From the NCBI GenBank assembly GCA_020636435.1, contig JACJXX010000001.1, forward strand, positions 744,001 through 808,000: a stretch of 64,000 nt of DNA, written 5' to 3'. Position 1 is the first letter of the stretch. Every line of letters starts with the position of its first letter. The position numbers and the translations under genes are program-made. This document shows positions 44,216 through 53,438 of the stretch, piece after piece. The notes beneath the pieces were generated by a model that did not search any database, was not told the origin of the DNA, and worked only from the letters and a program-made list of their open reading frames with translations. Source of the stretch: Lewinellaceae bacterium (GTDB lineage Bacteria > Bacteroidota > Bacteroidia > Chitinophagales > Saprospiraceae).

Positions 44216-45904
44216 ATGGAAAATCAATTTGTAAAAAAATATGCCGATAAAATTCAGGGCACTTTGTCCTGCTATGATCGTGTGATCATCAAGGGCACGT
44301 TGCCGAGCGTTTGCCATGCCGGAGCAATGACCAACCTGCTTTACCGCAAGAATTACTTGTTGAAGGACATTACTCAGTTTACCAATCCATTGAGAAATAA
44401 ACTACACGCTAATGCCAAAGAGCTCGCCCAATCAGCAGGCCTTGCAATTGAATTCATCCGTAATAGCCGGACGGTTCGAAAAGAAGACCTGGTCAAAAAA
44501 CAGATGGAAAAAAGCCAGCTGCAAAGCGGCTTAGTTTGCATCCTGTCGGCCATGGAAAGTTGCACCAATTACGTTTATGCCTATGACCGGCCTAACGGCC
44601 GTTCTTTTTTAAAAACAAGTGGGGGCAAATGCCTGCACTACTACTTTTATTTTCTGGATCCGGACTATGGCTTATGCTATCTACGGGTGCCGACCTGGTG
44701 TCCGTTCCAATTGCAATTTTATTTCAATGCCCATAATTGGTTGGCCCGGCAATTGGACCAAGCACAAATAAAGTATGAACTCAAAGACAATGCCTTTACC
44801 TATATTGAGGACTTTTCCCGTGCCCAGGCTTTGGCCGATCGTTTCGATGTTGCCCAACCCCACCGTCGATTAGATGATTTAGCCGGCCTGTATTGCCCGG
44901 TTTACAAAGAAATAACCTGGACCGGGTATCACTGGTCGATTATGCAGCTCGAATATGCTACTGATATTGTTTTTAAAGATAAAAAAAGCCTTGCGCCAAT
45001 TTATGAAGAACTGCTGAAAAATGTCATGCATGCGGTTACGCCCAACGATGTGGCTCGTTTCCTGGGCCGAAAAGGCGTACACGGAAAAAACGATCAACCT
45101 TTAGACACTTCCTACAAGCATGTGATGCGAGCAGAAATGAGACGCATCAAACACCAAATGGGCAATACATCCATCAAAGCCTACGACAAATTTGGTCAGG
45201 TCTTTCGAGTGGAAACGACCACCAACAATACCAACAATTTCTATCACTACCGCAGCGTAGAACATCGGGATGGCACTAAAACTTCCAAGTTGGCCCCCGT
45301 CAAAAAATCGATCTATTCCCTCAAAGCCCTTATCCCTATCCTGCTGGGATGCAATAAAAGGTACTTGAAGTACCTGGCTGCTTTCGATCTGGCCATTAGC
45401 GGAAAGAACCGATTGAATAAGGTTTCCAGGCCCAGCAAAGTCAATAGCCGTTCCTATAAGGGCTTCAATTTCTTTGACCCCGATGATGAACACTTACTTC
45501 GTACTATTGCCAAGGGTGATTTTGTGATCAAGGGATTTAGAAATAAAGGCCTGCGAAAGGAGTTAGGCACGAGGAAAGAATAAAGTGTACAATTATGGGG
45601 CAGTAATTTTTGTGCCAGGCAAGGCGCGAAGAATGAGGATAGCCAAAGCTACCTGAGTGATGAGCAACGCAGCATGGCGCAAAAAGAACAAGCCAGAATG
45701 GACAGTTTATTCTTTCGTCGTGCCTTAAACGATAAGTCTACCGGGCAAATCTCCAGAATGATCAAAAGGTTATTGGTCAAAGGTTTGATCAAAAAAGTTA
45801 GGAAGACTTATCGTTACTACCTGACAACTTTAGGTAAAGCACTCATTACAACTGCCCTGAAAATCAAAGAACTTTTTATCGTTCAACAACTCAACTATTG
45901 TTAG
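44216..45904 (+). pseudogene. Multicopy hypothetical family gene with MarR-like C-terminus, interrupted by a MITE
   Basis: The first part (residues 1-449) begins QFVKKYADKIQGTLSCYDRV and matches, from memory, a large family of ~500-aa hypothetical proteins present in many copies in Acidobacteria, Planctomycetes and Bacteroidota. It is suspected to be mobile but is not a recognised transposase class. A 165-bp family A MITE lies at 45563-45727 and adds a stop after six codons. Beyond it the original frame resumes (ISRMIKRLLVKGLIKKVRKT ... ELFIVQQLNYC), which looks like a winged-helix tail. As 165 is a multiple of three, both halves share a frame. Removing the element would restore about 508 codons. 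Confidence 0.8.
45563..45727. repeat. MITE family A, copy 6 (165 bp), inside a gene
   Basis: Ends TTAGGCACGAGGAAAGAATA and, in complement, TAAGGCACGACGAAAGAATA are inverted. The interior closely matches the inverse of copies 3 and 4. The flanking codons AAG GAG and AAC GAT read on in the same frame, which fixes the insertion boundaries to within a few bases. No clear long target duplication is seen. Confidence 0.93.
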
Positions 45905-45952
45905 GCTGTTGGAACAACTTTGCCACGTTTGCGCAAAACCTTACTGATTATA

Positions 45953-47102
45953 CACCGCTCGGTCACCAGAGGTGAAAATGTTGTCAAGCCACCTCAAGGA
46001 GCTGAAATTTAAGGTTCATCAACTCGTTGATTTCCTCCTCGTGCAACCCCTCATTGACTTCGTCAATAAAGTTGTCAATGGCTTCAACGAAGCCTTGCTT
46101 GGTTGGGTAATGGAAGCCAGCCAGGACTTGCTTTTTGAGGTATTTCCAAAACCGCTCGATAAGGTTCAGGTTAGGGGAATATGGGGGTAGGAAAACCAAG
46201 TGAACCCGGTATTTCCTGGCTGCCTTGGCCACCAATTCGCACCTTTGATAGCGGGCATTGTCCAAAACCAGGTATATGCTCCTGCCGGGCAGCTCTTCGC
46301 GAAGGAAGCTAATGAGCTCGACAACTGTTGTTGCCTTGATATAATCTGTAGTGCTGATGCTGTACAATTCATGCGTGGCCGCATGCATAGCCCCCAGGAT
46401 GTTCACTCGCTGCCGGCCGCTTGATGTCCTGACGCAGACGGGCTTCTCGCTCCATACATGGCCACTATGAAAGCCTTGTACAGGGTGTGCCGCATCGACA
46501 AAGAACACGTCCGCCACTCCTCGTGTGGCCTTGTCCAGCAAGGGGTTCAACTCCTGCTCAAGGAAAGCTGCCTGCTTGGCGGCCAGCTCTTTGATAGGCA
46601 GCTTCCCTCCTGGCAGGGGGCGGAACTTGCGATAGCGAAACTTGAGTACGTGCTTGACAAATTTGCGCACTTGAGTCATTCCGCGCTCCAAGCCGGTAAG
46701 CTGCTTGATCCGTTTGCGCGCCTCGCTGGCACAACGTGGCGGATCCTTGTCAAAATCTGCCTTGATCTTGTCAGCATAGTTCACCAAGTCGCTGGAAGGG
46801 CGGTAGCGCTCTACTGCCAGCAGCCCGGCCCGCCCCCGTTCCATATAGGCCTTCGTCCAGCGGGTAACCGAATTGGGGTGTACATCAGCTACCTCGGCGC
46901 AGGGCCCGGGACGAAGCCCCTTGGCCCGAAGATATAGTACATGCATGCGTTGGCGGATTAATGGTGAACTACCGTACTTTTTGTAGTATCTTGCGTGTTC
47001 ATAGTCAGCTTCGCTGATTATCGGAGAGTACATATTTTACAGGTTTGGTTACCCACAAAGATAGGTACTCTCCAACTTTTCACCTCTAGTGACCGCGCTT
47101 AG
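45953..47102 (-). mobile_element. IS630-family insertion sequence (1150 bp)
   Basis: Terminal inverted repeats share GGTCAC[CT]AGAGGTGAAAA at 45961-45978 and, inverted, at 47075-47092. The outer bases pair partially. TA dinucleotides flank both ends (45951-45952 and 47103-47104), as expected for the TA target duplication of the IS630/Tc1-mariner superfamily. A single intact transposase ORF fills it, so it may be active. Confidence 0.88.
45984..47033 (-). CDS. IS630 family transposase
   Basis: The 349-aa protein has N-terminal helix-turn-helix domains (AEVADVHPNSVTRWTKAYME) that bind the terminal repeats. A DDE catalytic core follows: VFFVDAAHPV (first Asp), IYLVLDNARYQRCE (second Asp) and LPPYSPNLNLIERFWKYLKK (Glu). 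Length and residue order are normal for an undivided IS630 transposase. Start ATG 47033 lies 69 bp inside the right end. It catalyses cut-and-paste movement into TA sites. Confidence 0.95.
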   Translation of the reverse strand: MYSPIISEADYEHARYYKKYGSSPLIRQRMHVLYLRAKGLRPGPCAEVADVHPNSVTRWTKAYMERGRAGLLAVERYRPSSDLVNYADKIKADFDKDPPRCASEARKRIKQLTGLERGMTQVRKFVKHVLKFRYRKFRPLPGGKLPIKELAAKQAAFLEQELNPLLDKATRGVADVFFVDAAHPVQGFHSGHVWSEKPVCVRTSSGRQRVNILGAMHAATHELYSISTTDYIKATTVVELISFLREELPGRSIYLVLDNARYQRCELVAKAARKYRVHLVFLPPYSPNLNLIERFWKYLKKQVLAGFHYPTKQGFVEAIDNFIDEVNEGLHEEEINELMNLKFQLLEVA

Positions 47103-47130
47103 TATAGATATTAAAGGTCCATTAAAGGTC

Positions 47131-47188
47131 ATTAGGAAAAATTTCGCACGCGCGTGTGCGCGCCGGCGCGTACGAAATTTTTCCTAAT
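47131..47188. repeat. 16-bp-arm hairpin with CpG-rich centre
   Basis: Perfect arms ATTAGGAAAAATTTCG and CGAAATTTTTCCTAAT flank a 26-nt alternating CG/GC core that is itself partly self-complementary. It lies just outside the IS630 end in otherwise AT-rich DNA. It could be a terminator or the remnant of a small element. Confidence 0.75.
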
Positions 47189-47765
47189 AAGGTTTATTGT
47201 ATATGTTTAAAATCTTGCTTCAGTTCTTTATCCGCATTTTAAACTGCCCAAAGTCTCTAACCATCCATTGCTGTAGAACTTTGATCATTATCCAAAAAAG
47301 TAAGAACTTTCTCATACCCCTCCCCTGTTCTTCAATGTCCTGCAACACCCACTTAAATGTCGATACAAAATGCATAATAATCGTATCCCTCTTCACCGGT
47401 CTGCTTTTTGCAAAACCAGCAACTATAAAAAATAAGCATACCCTTATATTTTTAACAATAGAACCAGAGGCGAGCTTTTCGGGAAGAAAATAAGCAATTG
47501 GAAGTACAACTATTTAAGGATACAAAAAACTGCCTACATGATTTCTTTCCAATGACTTTTGTCATTCAATTGAGTTTTTTTTGAAAGTGTCGATTTTTTT
47601 AATGAGGCAAAGCCTGCCCCGCAGAATTGCGGGGGCACTTTTTGAAGTAGGTGGACGAAAAAAGCAACGAAGCCCTTCCTAATGAAGAGAAGGATATCAG
47701 CAAAAAAGAGCATTTTTTAGCCCAAGGTTGTGAAACCCTCAATAATGAGCACTATGAATAACAAA
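47189..47765. other. AT-rich gap without a supported gene
   Basis: A 98-codon open frame at 47197-47493 has no family resemblance and a biased Cys/Ile/Leu content. I regard it as chance. A small GC-rich hairpin (TGCCCCGCAGAATTGCGGGGGCA) occurs near 47614-47640. Confidence 0.45.
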
Positions 47766-48326
47766 TCAAGGTTCCCCCCACCGGTACGTATCCACCTCCA
47801 GCCCCGCCAGGCCGATCACCCGGTCGACCACCGTAGCGGCCAATTCCTCAAAGTTCTGTGGTTTGCTGTAAAAGGAAGGGCTGGCCGGGCAAATAACGCC
47901 GCCCGCCTCGGTGATGGCTTTCATATTGCTGAGGTGGATGAGGTTGTAGGGGGTTTCGCGGGGCACGAGGATGAGGCGGCGGCGCTCCTTGAGGGCCACG
48001 TCGGCGGCGCGGGTAGTGAGGTCGTCGGAAATGCCGTTGGCGATACGGCCCAGCAGGCCCATAGAGCAGGGGCAGATGATCACTACTCCATATTGAGCGG
48101 AACCGGAAGCGAAGGGGGCCATGAAATCCCGCTTGCCATAGAACTGGAAGGGATAGTTTTCATAGCTTTTTTCTCCCAGTTCGTATTCCCAGTTGAATTT
48201 GGCGTTGTCGCTCATGACGACGCCTACCGCTTCCAGCTGATCCTGGAGCGTTACCAGCTTGTCGAGTAGTACTTTGGCGTAGATGCTCCCGCTGGAGCCG
48301 CCGATGCCGATGGCTATTTTGGTCAT
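47766..48326 (-). CDS. ubiX: UbiX-family flavin prenyltransferase
   Basis: The 186-aa protein starts with KIAIGIGGSSGSIYAKVLLD, the FMN-binding Rossmann-like start of UbiX/Pad1. It contains DFMAPFASGSAQYGVVIICP, CSMGLLGRIANGISDDLTTR, AADVALKERRRLILVPRETP and the C-terminal LAATVVDRVIGLAGLE. UbiX makes prenylated FMN from dimethylallyl phosphate for UbiD-type decarboxylases. No ubiD gene is in the window. It is downstream of, and on the same strand as, the phosphoesterase gene, but a strong hairpin lies between them. Confidence 0.92.
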   Translation of the reverse strand: MTKIAIGIGGSSGSIYAKVLLDKLVTLQDQLEAVGVVMSDNAKFNWEYELGEKSYENYPFQFYGKRDFMAPFASGSAQYGVVIICPCSMGLLGRIANGISDDLTTRAADVALKERRRLILVPRETPYNLIHLSNMKAITEAGGVICPASPSFYSKPQNFEELAATVVDRVIGLAGLEVDTYRWGEP

Positions 48327-48330
48327 TTTT

Positions 48331-48387
48331 CTTAGATTTTCCAGATCTTGCTTATCCGGAGCCAGGCGAAGATCTGGAAAATCTAAG
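48331..48387 (-). terminator. 19-bp-arm hairpin between phosphoesterase gene and ubiX
   Basis: CTTAGATTTTCCAGATCTT (48331-48349) and its perfect complement (48369-48387) flank a 19-nt loop. The right arm includes the phosphoesterase stop codon. It probably limits read-through into ubiX, although no T-run is obvious. Confidence 0.6.
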
Positions 48388-49321
48388 GCAACAGGCTATC
48401 CAGCTCCACAAACTCCCAGCTCAACTCCTTATCCCCAGGCTTATACTCCAGCAGCAACACCTTGTCCGGCCCGAAGTCCTTTACATACTCCGGGGCATAT
48501 TCCCGGCGCAGGGAATTGTTGATGCCGGAACCTAACAACCATATTCCTTCGGTTGTTCTGAATTCGAAAGATTTGGCCTGCATCCCTACATCTCCGCCGA
48601 TGAGCACCACCTGCACGCCTCGCTTCTGCGCCGCCGCCAGCCAGGGGTAAACCGTGGCCGTCATTTCCGAATCCGGATCGCAGGCGCCGTAGATGGGCGC
48701 CGCATTGACGTTGAAGGCCCGCAGGGTATCTCCTGCTGGATTTATCTTCAAGTCATTGAATAGCCCGAGGTGGTGCAGGATGACGAGGTGGGAAGCCTCC
48801 CGGATGGTGTCGGCCACGGTGCGGATCATGTCCCATTGGGCTGCTTTCTGCCCGCAATCGCGTTGTGGCGGAGGGGAAGGATAGGGCCAGAAAAGGTTGG
48901 TGTTCAACACCATCAGGCAGTAGCCGTTCTGCCAGCGGGCATAAAAGGACGGGCGTCGTAAGTAGCCGAGAATAGCCTGAGGGTCTCCGTAGTCGTAATC
49001 GTGGTTGCCCAGCGCCCAGTGCACCCTGTCCAGGTCAAATAAACTATCCAGATAGGGAAGCGCTTCCGGGTGGCCGGCGGCGTGGGCGCACACATCGCCG
49101 CCCAGCCAAACCTGGGCGAAGGGTCGGTAATCCAGCCGTTCCAACCGGGAATCCACCCGGGCAGGATGGTTCCAGTCGTAAGGGTGGCCCAGAAAGATAT
49201 AACGTTCGGCCTCAGGTGGGCCGCCGGCTTCACGCGAACAGGCAAACAAGGCCGATGCCAGCCAAAAAAAGCATCCGGCGGTGCGAAATACCCTGTTTAT
49301 CAGGCCAGCAGTATAGTTCAT
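48383..49321 (-). CDS. Calcineurin-like metallophosphoesterase, lipoprotein
   Basis: Start 49321 gives a lipoprotein signal (FFWLASALFAC, Cys near residue 27). Frames beginning at 49444 run through an inverted-repeat element and are rejected. Metal-binding motifs of the calcineurin-like fold are visible: VWLGGDVCAHAAG (GD), VHWALGNHDYDYGD (GNHD) and HLVILHHLGLF (H). The first DxH and last GHxH motifs are degenerate (LGHPYDW, IGGDVGMQ), so the enzyme may be atypical. It probably faces the periplasm. Substrate unknown. Confidence 0.72.
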   Translation of the reverse strand: MNYTAGLINRVFRTAGCFFWLASALFACSREAGGPPEAERYIFLGHPYDWNHPARVDSRLERLDYRPFAQVWLGGDVCAHAAGHPEALPYLDSLFDLDRVHWALGNHDYDYGDPQAILGYLRRPSFYARWQNGYCLMVLNTNLFWPYPSPPPQRDCGQKAAQWDMIRTVADTIREASHLVILHHLGLFNDLKINPAGDTLRAFNVNAAPIYGACDPDSEMTATVYPWLAAAQKRGVQVVLIGGDVGMQAKSFEFRTTEGIWLLGSGINNSLRREYAPEYVKDFGPDKVLLLEYKPGDKELSWEFVELDSLLP

Positions 49322-49436
49322 GGCTACTCGTCTGGCGTTGGACACGATTGATGGCCAAGAAGTTGCGGAAGGCTCGGTACCATTCCGATTTCCGATTTCC
49401 GATTTCCGACTTTTGTCCAACGCTAGAACGGTAGCC
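49322..49436. repeat. Inverted-repeat element, family B copy 2 (115 bp)
   Basis: The left end GGCTACTCGTCTGGCGTTGGAC and the complement of the right end, GGCTACCGTTCTAGCGTTGGAC, agree at most positions and with the element at 4719. The interior has a TTCCGA microsatellite. It touches the phosphoesterase start codon. Confidence 0.7.
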
Positions 49437-49730
49437 AAGTTCATGATCCAGGGATTTGTTCAAAATAACAATATGTTTGCTTAGACAAAACGGGCTCTCA
49501 ATATATGCCGTTGACAAAATGATGACAAAAGTCACCCCTCCGCTTGATTATGGTCATCCGTCCGGAGCCTTGCCCCTGCTATCTTGCAGCCCAGATTGAA
49601 TCATTCAAGGTATACCGACGATTAAGCGGTTTGCCATGCAAACCAGCTTTATGTTGGCATATACTGACCGAAAAATATTGGTTTCACCGCTATTTTTCGC
49701 GTCAAGTATATTTAAGAATTGACACAAGGT

Positions 49731-49946
49731 ATGAAAATCATTTTCCTTCTCATCATGGTGAGCCTCATCGTAGCGCTGGGTTTTCTGGGGGCTTTTTTAT
49801 GGGCTGTGCGCAGCGGCCAGTACGATGACGACTACAGCCCTGCCGTCCGCATCCTCTTCGACGAAAACAGCGAACCCGCGGGCGCACCTTCGCAGGATAC
49901 CTCTCCGCAACAATCAGAAACCAACCATAACACATCAAAATCTTGA
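49731..49946 (+). CDS. ccoS: cbb3-type cytochrome oxidase assembly protein CcoS
   Basis: The 71-aa protein starts at ATG 49731. The upstream ORF extension is not needed. It has one N-terminal membrane helix (IIFLLIMVSLIVALGFLGAF) followed by LWAVRSGQYDDDYSPAVRIL, the CcoS signature, and a hydrophilic tail. CcoS is needed for insertion of haem b and copper into the cbb3 oxidase. It ends 4 bp before ccoNO and opens the oxidase operon. The copper ATPase ccoI, often next to it, is not in the window. Confidence 0.93.
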   Translation: MKIIFLLIMVSLIVALGFLGAFLWAVRSGQYDDDYSPAVRILFDENSEPAGAPSQDTSPQQSETNHNTSKS

Positions 49947-49950
49947 CCTA

Positions 49951-52086
49951 ATGGCACAAGTTGAGAAATTCAGTTACGACAATGCCATCGTCCGGAAGTT
50001 TGCCTATGCCTCTATACTGTTTGGCTTGGTGGGCATCCTGGTGGGCCTCATCGCGGCCCTTCAGCTGGTGTTCCCTGCGTTAAACCTCGGCATAGCCGAG
50101 ACGACTTTCGGCCGGATTCGCCCGCTGCACACCAATGCAGCCATTTTTGCTTTTGTGGGCAACGGCATTTTTATGGGGGTCTATTACTCCCTGCAGCGCC
50201 TGTTGAAGACGCGCATGTTCAGCAAGGGCCTAAGCGAATTCCATTTCTGGGGTTGGCAAGCCATTATCCTGGCGGCGGCCATTACCCTGCCGCTGGGCAT
50301 CACCAGCGCCAAGGAATACGCCGAGCTGGAGTGGCCGATCGACCTGGCCATCGCCGCCGTATGGGTCGCTTTCGGCATCAACATGTTCGGCACCATCCTG
50401 AAGCGCCGCGAACAGCACCTCTATGTAGCGATCTGGTTCTACATTGCTACCTGGGTGACCGTCACGGTGCTTCACATCGGCAACAACCTGGAGCTTCCGG
50501 TGAGCCTCTGGAAGAGCTACCCGCTCTTCGCCGGCGTTCAGGATGCATTGCTCCAGTGGTGGTACGGGCACAACGCGGTGGCCTTCTTCCTCACCACCCC
50601 TTACCTGGGGCTGATGTACTATTTCCTTCCCAAGGCCGCCAACCGCCCGGTGTACTCCTATAAGCTGTCTATCATCCACTTTTGGGCGCTTATTTTCATC
50701 TACATCTGGGCAGGGCCGCACCACCTGCTGTACACTTCTCTGCCCGACTGGGCACAGTCGCTGGGCACCGTATTTTCTATCATGCTCATCGCTCCTTCCT
50801 GGGGCGGCATGCTCAACGGCCTGCTGACGCTGCGAGGCGCCTGGGACCGCGTGCGGCAAGATCCCGTGCTCAAGTTTATGGTGGTAGCCGTAACTGCCTA
50901 CGGCATGGCCACCTTCGAAGGCCCCATGCTTTCTATAAAATCGGTCAACGCCATTAGCCACTATACCGACTGGACCATCGGCCACGTGCACATCGGCACC
51001 CTGGGCTGGAATGGTTTCCTGACCTTCGGTATCCTCTACTGGATGCTTCCCAGGCTGTTCAACACCAAACTATACTCTCAGAAGCTGGCCAACGCTCACT
51101 TCTGGATCGGCACCCTGGGTATCCTGTTCTATGCCATTCCCCTCTACTGGGCCGGCTGGACCCAAAGCCTGATGTGGAAGCAGTTCACTCCGGATGGCTT
51201 CCTGCAATACGGCAACTTCCTGGAAACGGTCACCCAGATCATACCCATGTACGCGCTGCGCGCCCTGGGGGGCACTTTATATGTGACCGGTTATTTAGTC
51301 ATGATCTACAACCTGGTTAAGACCGTACAATCCGGATCCTTCATCGGCGACGAAGCAGCGGAAGCGCCGGCCGCCTCCACCTGGGCTGCCCACCACGGCA
51401 AAGAACACTGGCACCGCTGGATCGAGCGCCGCCCGGTACAAATGCTGATCGCCGCCACCATCGCCATCCTCATCGGCGGCATGGTCGAAATCTTCCCCAT
51501 GGTCATGATCGATGACCAGGTGCCCAAGATCGAATCCGTAACGCCTTATACGCCATTGGAACTGGAAGGCCGCGACATATACATCCGCGAGGGCTGCCTC
51601 GGTTGCCACTCCCAGATGGTGCGCCCCTTCCGCTCCGAGACCGAGCGCTACGGCGAGTACTCCAAGTCGGGCGAATACATCTACGACCGCCCCTTCCTGT
51701 GGGGTTCCAAGCGCACCGGGCCGGACCTGCACCGCGTCGGCGGCAAATACCCGGACAGCTGGCACTACAACCACATGGAAGAGCCGCAAACCACTTCGCC
51801 CGGCTCCATCATGCCGCCTTATCCGTGGCTGCTGAGAGATGAACTGAGCACCAAAAATACCGCCGCCAAAATCCGCGCCCTGCAGAAACTGGGCACCCCT
51901 TATCCGGAGGGGTACGACCAGATCGCGGTCGACGACCTGCAGAAGCAGGCCAGCATCGTGGCGGCCAGCCTGCGCAAGGATGGCATCGATGCCGATAAAC
52001 TCGAAGAGAAAGAGATCATCGCGGTTATTGCCTATCTGCAACGGCTCGGCACGGACATTAAACCCAAGCCGCAGGCGGGGAATTAG
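49951..52086 (+). CDS. ccoNO: cbb3 cytochrome c oxidase subunits I and II, fused (CcoN-CcoO)
   Basis: The 711-aa protein starts at ATG 49951. The CcoN part (about residues 1-470) has 12 helices with the haem/copper ligands: IRPLHTNAAIFAFVG, WWYGHNAVAFF, IWAGPHHLLYTSLPDWAQS and WTIGHVHIGTLGWNG. The CcoO part (about residues 510-711) has one anchor helix (MLIAATIAILIGGMVEIFPM) and a c-type haem site, GCLGCHSQMVRPF, with a distal Met in GSIMPPYPWLL. N-O fusion is the usual Bacteroidota form. The enzyme reduces O2 at low concentration and pumps protons. Confidence 0.97.
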   Translation: MAQVEKFSYDNAIVRKFAYASILFGLVGILVGLIAALQLVFPALNLGIAETTFGRIRPLHTNAAIFAFVGNGIFMGVYYSLQRLLKTRMFSKGLSEFHFWGWQAIILAAAITLPLGITSAKEYAELEWPIDLAIAAVWVAFGINMFGTILKRREQHLYVAIWFYIATWVTVTVLHIGNNLELPVSLWKSYPLFAGVQDALLQWWYGHNAVAFFLTTPYLGLMYYFLPKAANRPVYSYKLSIIHFWALIFIYIWAGPHHLLYTSLPDWAQSLGTVFSIMLIAPSWGGMLNGLLTLRGAWDRVRQDPVLKFMVVAVTAYGMATFEGPMLSIKSVNAISHYTDWTIGHVHIGTLGWNGFLTFGILYWMLPRLFNTKLYSQKLANAHFWIGTLGILFYAIPLYWAGWTQSLMWKQFTPDGFLQYGNFLETVTQIIPMYALRALGGTLYVTGYLVMIYNLVKTVQSGSFIGDEAAEAPAASTWAAHHGKEHWHRWIERRPVQMLIAATIAILIGGMVEIFPMVMIDDQVPKIESVTPYTPLELEGRDIYIREGCLGCHSQMVRPFRSETERYGEYSKSGEYIYDRPFLWGSKRTGPDLHRVGGKYPDSWHYNHMEEPQTTSPGSIMPPYPWLLRDELSTKNTAAKIRALQKLGTPYPEGYDQIAVDDLQKQASIVAASLRKDGIDADKLEEKEIIAVIAYLQRLGTDIKPKPQAGN

Positions 52087-52098
52087 CATTAGTTGTTG

Positions 52099-52140
52099 GT
52101 TGCCTGTTGTTTGTGGATAGTTGGGCAAACAACAGGCAAC
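52099..52140. repeat. Perfect 15-bp-arm hairpin inside the cbb3 operon
   Basis: GTTGCCTGTTGTTTG and CAAACAACAGGCAAC flank a 12-nt loop between ccoNO and ccoQ. No T-run follows. It may stabilise the upstream mRNA or adjust the ratio of ccoNO to ccoQP expression. Confidence 0.8.
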
Positions 52141-52178
52141 AGACAACAAGCAACAAACAACTAAAAAGCAATTAAGCC

Positions 52179-52376
52179 ATGTTTAAATACATTCTCGAAA
52201 GCGCCGGAAACATCAATTGGATGGCCATCTCGGCCCTGCTTACCTTCATGGTGATCTTTATGGTCAGCCTGGTATTGGTGTTCAAGCACAATCCGGCTTA
52301 TATCGATAGAATGGCAAGCCTGCCATTGGATGACTCCAATCCTGTTAACTCTGAAAACGACAATCATGAAAAATAA
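52179..52376 (+). CDS. ccoQ: CcoQ-like small cbb3 oxidase subunit
   Basis: The 65-aa protein has one membrane helix (MAISALLTFMVIFMVSLVLV) followed by FKHNPAYIDRMASLPLDDS. Size and position between ccoNO and ccoP identify it as CcoQ, which stabilises the complex. The similarity is mainly positional. Its last codons overlap the ccoP start. Confidence 0.8.
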   Translation: MFKYILESAGNINWMAISALLTFMVIFMVSLVLVFKHNPAYIDRMASLPLDDSNPVNSENDNHEK

Positions 52377-53337
52377 AACCCTCAAGTTGATACCGGCAGC
52401 ACTGCCTCTGCTCCTGCTATCCGTCAACAGTTGGGGCCAGGCGGCGGAAGGCGGCGCCGGCAACCCCTATTTCTACGATGGTTTGCTGTCTTACGGGATG
52501 CTGTTTCTGGCGGCTGCCGTTTTCATTGCCGCCCTCGCCGCCCTGTACAACCTGCTCAACATCATGGTGAAGGTGCAGCAAATCCGCATCTACCAGGAAC
52601 AGGGGATCGAGGCTTACGTGGAAGAAACTAAAAAGCCGCAGCAATCCTTCTTCCAGCGCCTGTACAAGCGCATGACCAACGTAGTGCCGGTGGAAAAGGA
52701 AGAAGACATCTTGTTCGACCACGAATACGATGGCATTCGCGAGCTCGACAACGTGCTGCCTCCCTGGTGGGTGGCCATGTTCTACGTCACGATTGCATTC
52801 GGAGTGGTCTATTATACGTACTACCACTTTGCCGGCGCCGGGCCGAGTTCTACGGAAGAATATAAAATGGAAATGGAGCGCGCCGAAAAAGCCGTGCAGG
52901 CCTACCTGGCTACCCAATCCAACCGGGTGGATGAGACCAACGCGGAATTGCTCACCGACGAGCAGTCAATAGCCGCCGGAAAGGCAATCTATGAAGGCAA
53001 AGGCACCTGCTTCACCTGCCACGGCATGCAGGGCGAAGGCGGCATCGGCCCCAATATGACTGACCCCTACTGGATACACGGTGGCGGTATTAAAGACCTG
53101 TTCAAGACCATTAAGTACGGCGTTCCGGAAAAAGGGATGATTTCCTGGAAGGACCAACTGGCCCCGGCAGAAATGCAACAGGTGGCCAGCTACATCCTGA
53201 GCCTGCAGGGCACCAACCCGCCCAACCCTAAAGAGCCTCAGGGCGAGCTCTACCAGCAGGTGGACAATGCCGCCCCGGCTGATACTTCTGCCACGGGAGC
53301 GAATAAGCAAGACGCGGACGCTATTGGAATGCAGTAG
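52366..53337 (+). CDS. ccoP: cbb3 oxidase cytochrome c subunit CcoP (mono-haem)
   Basis: The 323-aa protein starts at ATG 52366, overlapping the ccoQ end by 11 bp. A leader-like first helix precedes the CcoP anchor (YGMLFLAAAVFIAALAALYN) and a second helix (WVAMFYVTIAFGVVYYTYYH). EYDGIRELDNVLPPWWVAMF is the CcoP signature. Only one haem site is seen, GTCFTCHGMQGEGGIGP, with Met in PEKGMISWKDQL, whereas proteobacterial CcoP has two. Mono-haem CcoP is known in Bacteroidota. It passes electrons to CcoO. Confidence 0.95.
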   Translation: MKNKTLKLIPAALPLLLLSVNSWGQAAEGGAGNPYFYDGLLSYGMLFLAAAVFIAALAALYNLLNIMVKVQQIRIYQEQGIEAYVEETKKPQQSFFQRLYKRMTNVVPVEKEEDILFDHEYDGIRELDNVLPPWWVAMFYVTIAFGVVYYTYYHFAGAGPSSTEEYKMEMERAEKAVQAYLATQSNRVDETNAELLTDEQSIAAGKAIYEGKGTCFTCHGMQGEGGIGPNMTDPYWIHGGGIKDLFKTIKYGVPEKGMISWKDQLAPAEMQQVASYILSLQGTNPPNPKEPQGELYQQVDNAAPADTSATGANKQDADAIGMQ

Positions 53338-53385
53338 GGAACATGAAAGGAGTGAAGGAGTGAGGGGCTGAAGGAATGATTTCCG

Positions 53386-53421
53386 CTTCCACTCATTCAC
53401 TCATTCACTCATTCCTTCATT
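53386..53421. repeat. ACTCATTC octanucleotide repeat
   Basis: About four units lie between ccoP and ccoG. They belong to the same class of short intergenic repeats as at 31157 and 54976. Confidence 0.8.
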
Positions 53422-53438
53422 AATTCTACCCTTCGATC

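Noticed and set aside
47197..47493. 98-aa ORF in the AT-rich gap
   Set aside because: Composition is biased, there is no recognisable motif and no operon context, and it lies between a mobile element and a gap.
49322..49444. N-terminal extension of the phosphoesterase to 49444
   Set aside because: The extra 41 codons read through an inverted-repeat element, and a lipoprotein signal begins exactly after it.
49590..49606. FNR-like palindrome TTGAATCATTCAA upstream of ccoS
   Set aside because: Spacing is 13 bp rather than the 14 bp of TTGATnnnnATCAA and no promoter could be aligned with it, so it is not called as an operator.
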